Of a DNA stretch of 14,326 nucleotides, positions 13,550 through 14,326 are shown piece after piece. Location of the stretch: assembly GCA_003491925.1 (NCBI GenBank), contig DNAU01000014.1, positions 1 through 14,326 of the forward strand, in the 5' to 3' direction. The position numbers and the translations under genes are program-made. Below the pieces are notes generated by a model, which saw only the letters and a list, made by a program, of their open reading frames with translations, was not told the DNA's origin and did no database searches. Within the stretch, counting starts at the first letter, position 1. Each line of letters starts with the position of its first letter. This DNA is from Chloroflexota bacterium (GTDB lineage Bacteria > Chloroflexota > Dormibacteria > Aeolococcales > Aeolococcaceae).

Positions 13550-14326
13550 TCAGAAGAAGGCGCCCGACCAGGGCAGCGGCGACCAGCGGAACATCGCCGT
13601 CGCCCGGATGACGGCACCGGCGGTGCCCTCCTCGACCTGGCCCGCGCGGTGAAGTCGCTCCACCGCGGCGTCGCCCAGCAGGATCGAGCCCAGGGCCGCC
13701 GTGCCGAGGCTGAGGTCGGGCGAGGCCGTCGAGGGCACGCAGGTCGCCCCCTCGAGACCACCCTCGAGTCGAAAGCGCCGCGGCGGCGAGCCGTCCGGCT
13801 CGTGGACCTCGAGCACCAGGCCGTCCTCGCGGCCGTAGCGGCGGGCGGCCAGCAGCGCCGGGGGATCGAGGGGACGCAGCCACAGCCCGTCGCCCAGGGT
13901 CTGCCCCCAGGCGCGGGGATTGGCCAGCCGGAGCTGGTACGCCTCGTCCGCGGGGCGCCACTGCGCGGTGACGCGGGTCATGAGGTCGTGCTCCAGGCAG
14001 AAGCGCCAGAGCGACATCTCGCTCTCCTCGGTGGCCGCCCACAGCTCCTCCACCTGGAGATCCCCGCATGGAGGGTTGCTCCACGTCCAATCCAGGTGGG
14101 TCCGGTATGCGACCAGGCCGTCCACCCCGCCTCCCGCATCGCGGTGGAGGGCGAAGCGCATCGCCCCGAAGCCGCCGACCTCCCGGTCGGCGTCCCGGTA
14201 CCGGCGGCGGAAGCGGAAGGCGGGGAGGCCGACCATCCCGTTGCGCGCGGCGCAGACCCTCTCGTGGAGATCGGGCAGCTCCGCCCGGGCGGCCGCCAGG
14301 CCGGCGACCTCCAGCCGGCCGGTATC
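13550..14326 (-). CDS. Eis-family GNAT acetyltransferase, C-terminal part (truncated by window end)
   Basis: The visible 258 codons run open to the window edge, so the N-terminal GNAT domain lies outside; ATG 14236 is internal. The seen part matches the second half of Eis-type multidomain acetyltransferases: LPDLHERVCAARNGMVGLPAF, then GDLQVEELWAATEESEMSLWRF, then DGLWLRPLDPPALLAARRY, followed by an SCP2-like domain with PDLSLGTAALGSILLGD. The chain ends in SGAFF. In mycobacterial Eis the C-terminal Phe carboxylate is part of the active site, and a terminal Phe is kept here. Eis enzymes acetylate amines, including Lys side chains and aminoglycosides; the natural substrate here is unknown. It is convergent with cca. 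Confidence 0.85.
   Translation of the reverse strand, partial: DTGRLEVAGLAAARAELPDLHERVCAARNGMVGLPAFRFRRRYRDADREVGGFGAMRFALHRDAGGGVDGLVAYRTHLDWTWSNPPCGDLQVEELWAATEESEMSLWRFCLEHDLMTRVTAQWRPADEAYQLRLANPRAWGQTLGDGLWLRPLDPPALLAARRYGREDGLVLEVHEPDGSPPRRFRLEGGLEGATCVPSTASPDLSLGTAALGSILLGDAAVERLHRAGQVEEGTAGAVIRATAMFRWSPLPWSGAFF

Noticed and set aside
1..14326. CRISPR array, tRNA, rRNA, insertion sequence or phage genes
   Set aside because: No regularly spaced identical repeats, no transposase or integrase frames and no RNA-gene signatures were seen on reading. The only periodic structure is the coding heptad repeat and the 11-bp operator repeats.

Overview
The window is a roughly 70% G+C stretch of bacterial chromosome with tightly packed genes, few Shine-Dalgarno sites and several ATG starts only 6-8 nt downstream of a TANNNT -10 box, which suggests leaderless transcripts. 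The gene mix (LppX/LprAFG lipoprotein beside a DHA2-type MFS exporter, a TIGR03086 DinB-like protein, an Eis-family acetyltransferase, a PKD-bearing secreted protein) fits a high-G+C Terrabacteria lineage such as Dormibacterota, Chloroflexota or Actinomycetota. The sequence alone does not settle which. I see no rRNA, tRNA, CRISPR array, insertion sequence or phage gene, and no stretch over 300 bases without a gene.

Region 1 (1-3350) is a phosphate-response module. phoU and an OmpR/PhoB-type regulator gene form a minus-strand operon with a 10-bp gap. They diverge from a plus-strand PHS-family MFS phosphate transporter. The shared start region is an A+T-rich island carrying four 11-bp-spaced TTAA-like direct repeats, a candidate Pho box. 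The regulator has a degenerate receiver (no phospho-acceptor Asp, no conserved Lys) and a long tail of heptapeptide repeats. Past its amber stop the same frame stays open through a predicted membrane helix.

Region 2 (3350-5230) carries a TauE/SafE-type permease and endonuclease IV (nfo) on the plus strand. Region 3 (5197-6680, minus) is a two-gene cassette of paralogous small membrane proteins of unknown function. The downstream copy is split by an apparent -1 frameshift and overlaps the end of nfo convergently.

Region 4 (6755-9332, plus) pairs an LppX/LprAFG lipoprotein with a DHA2-type MFS transporter, the same arrangement as mycobacterial lprG-Rv1410c (p55), a lipid-export module. The lipoprotein appears to start at a non-canonical ATC. 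Region 5 (9416-13414, plus) has a TIGR03086/DinB-like protein, a secreted glycoside-hydrolase-like protein with a PKD domain, and a CCA tRNA nucleotidyltransferase. The window ends inside a convergent Eis-family acetyltransferase gene whose N-terminus lies outside.

The points most worth a second look are the Pho box with the atypical repeat-tailed regulator, the lprG/p55-like pair, and the paralogous membrane-protein cassette.
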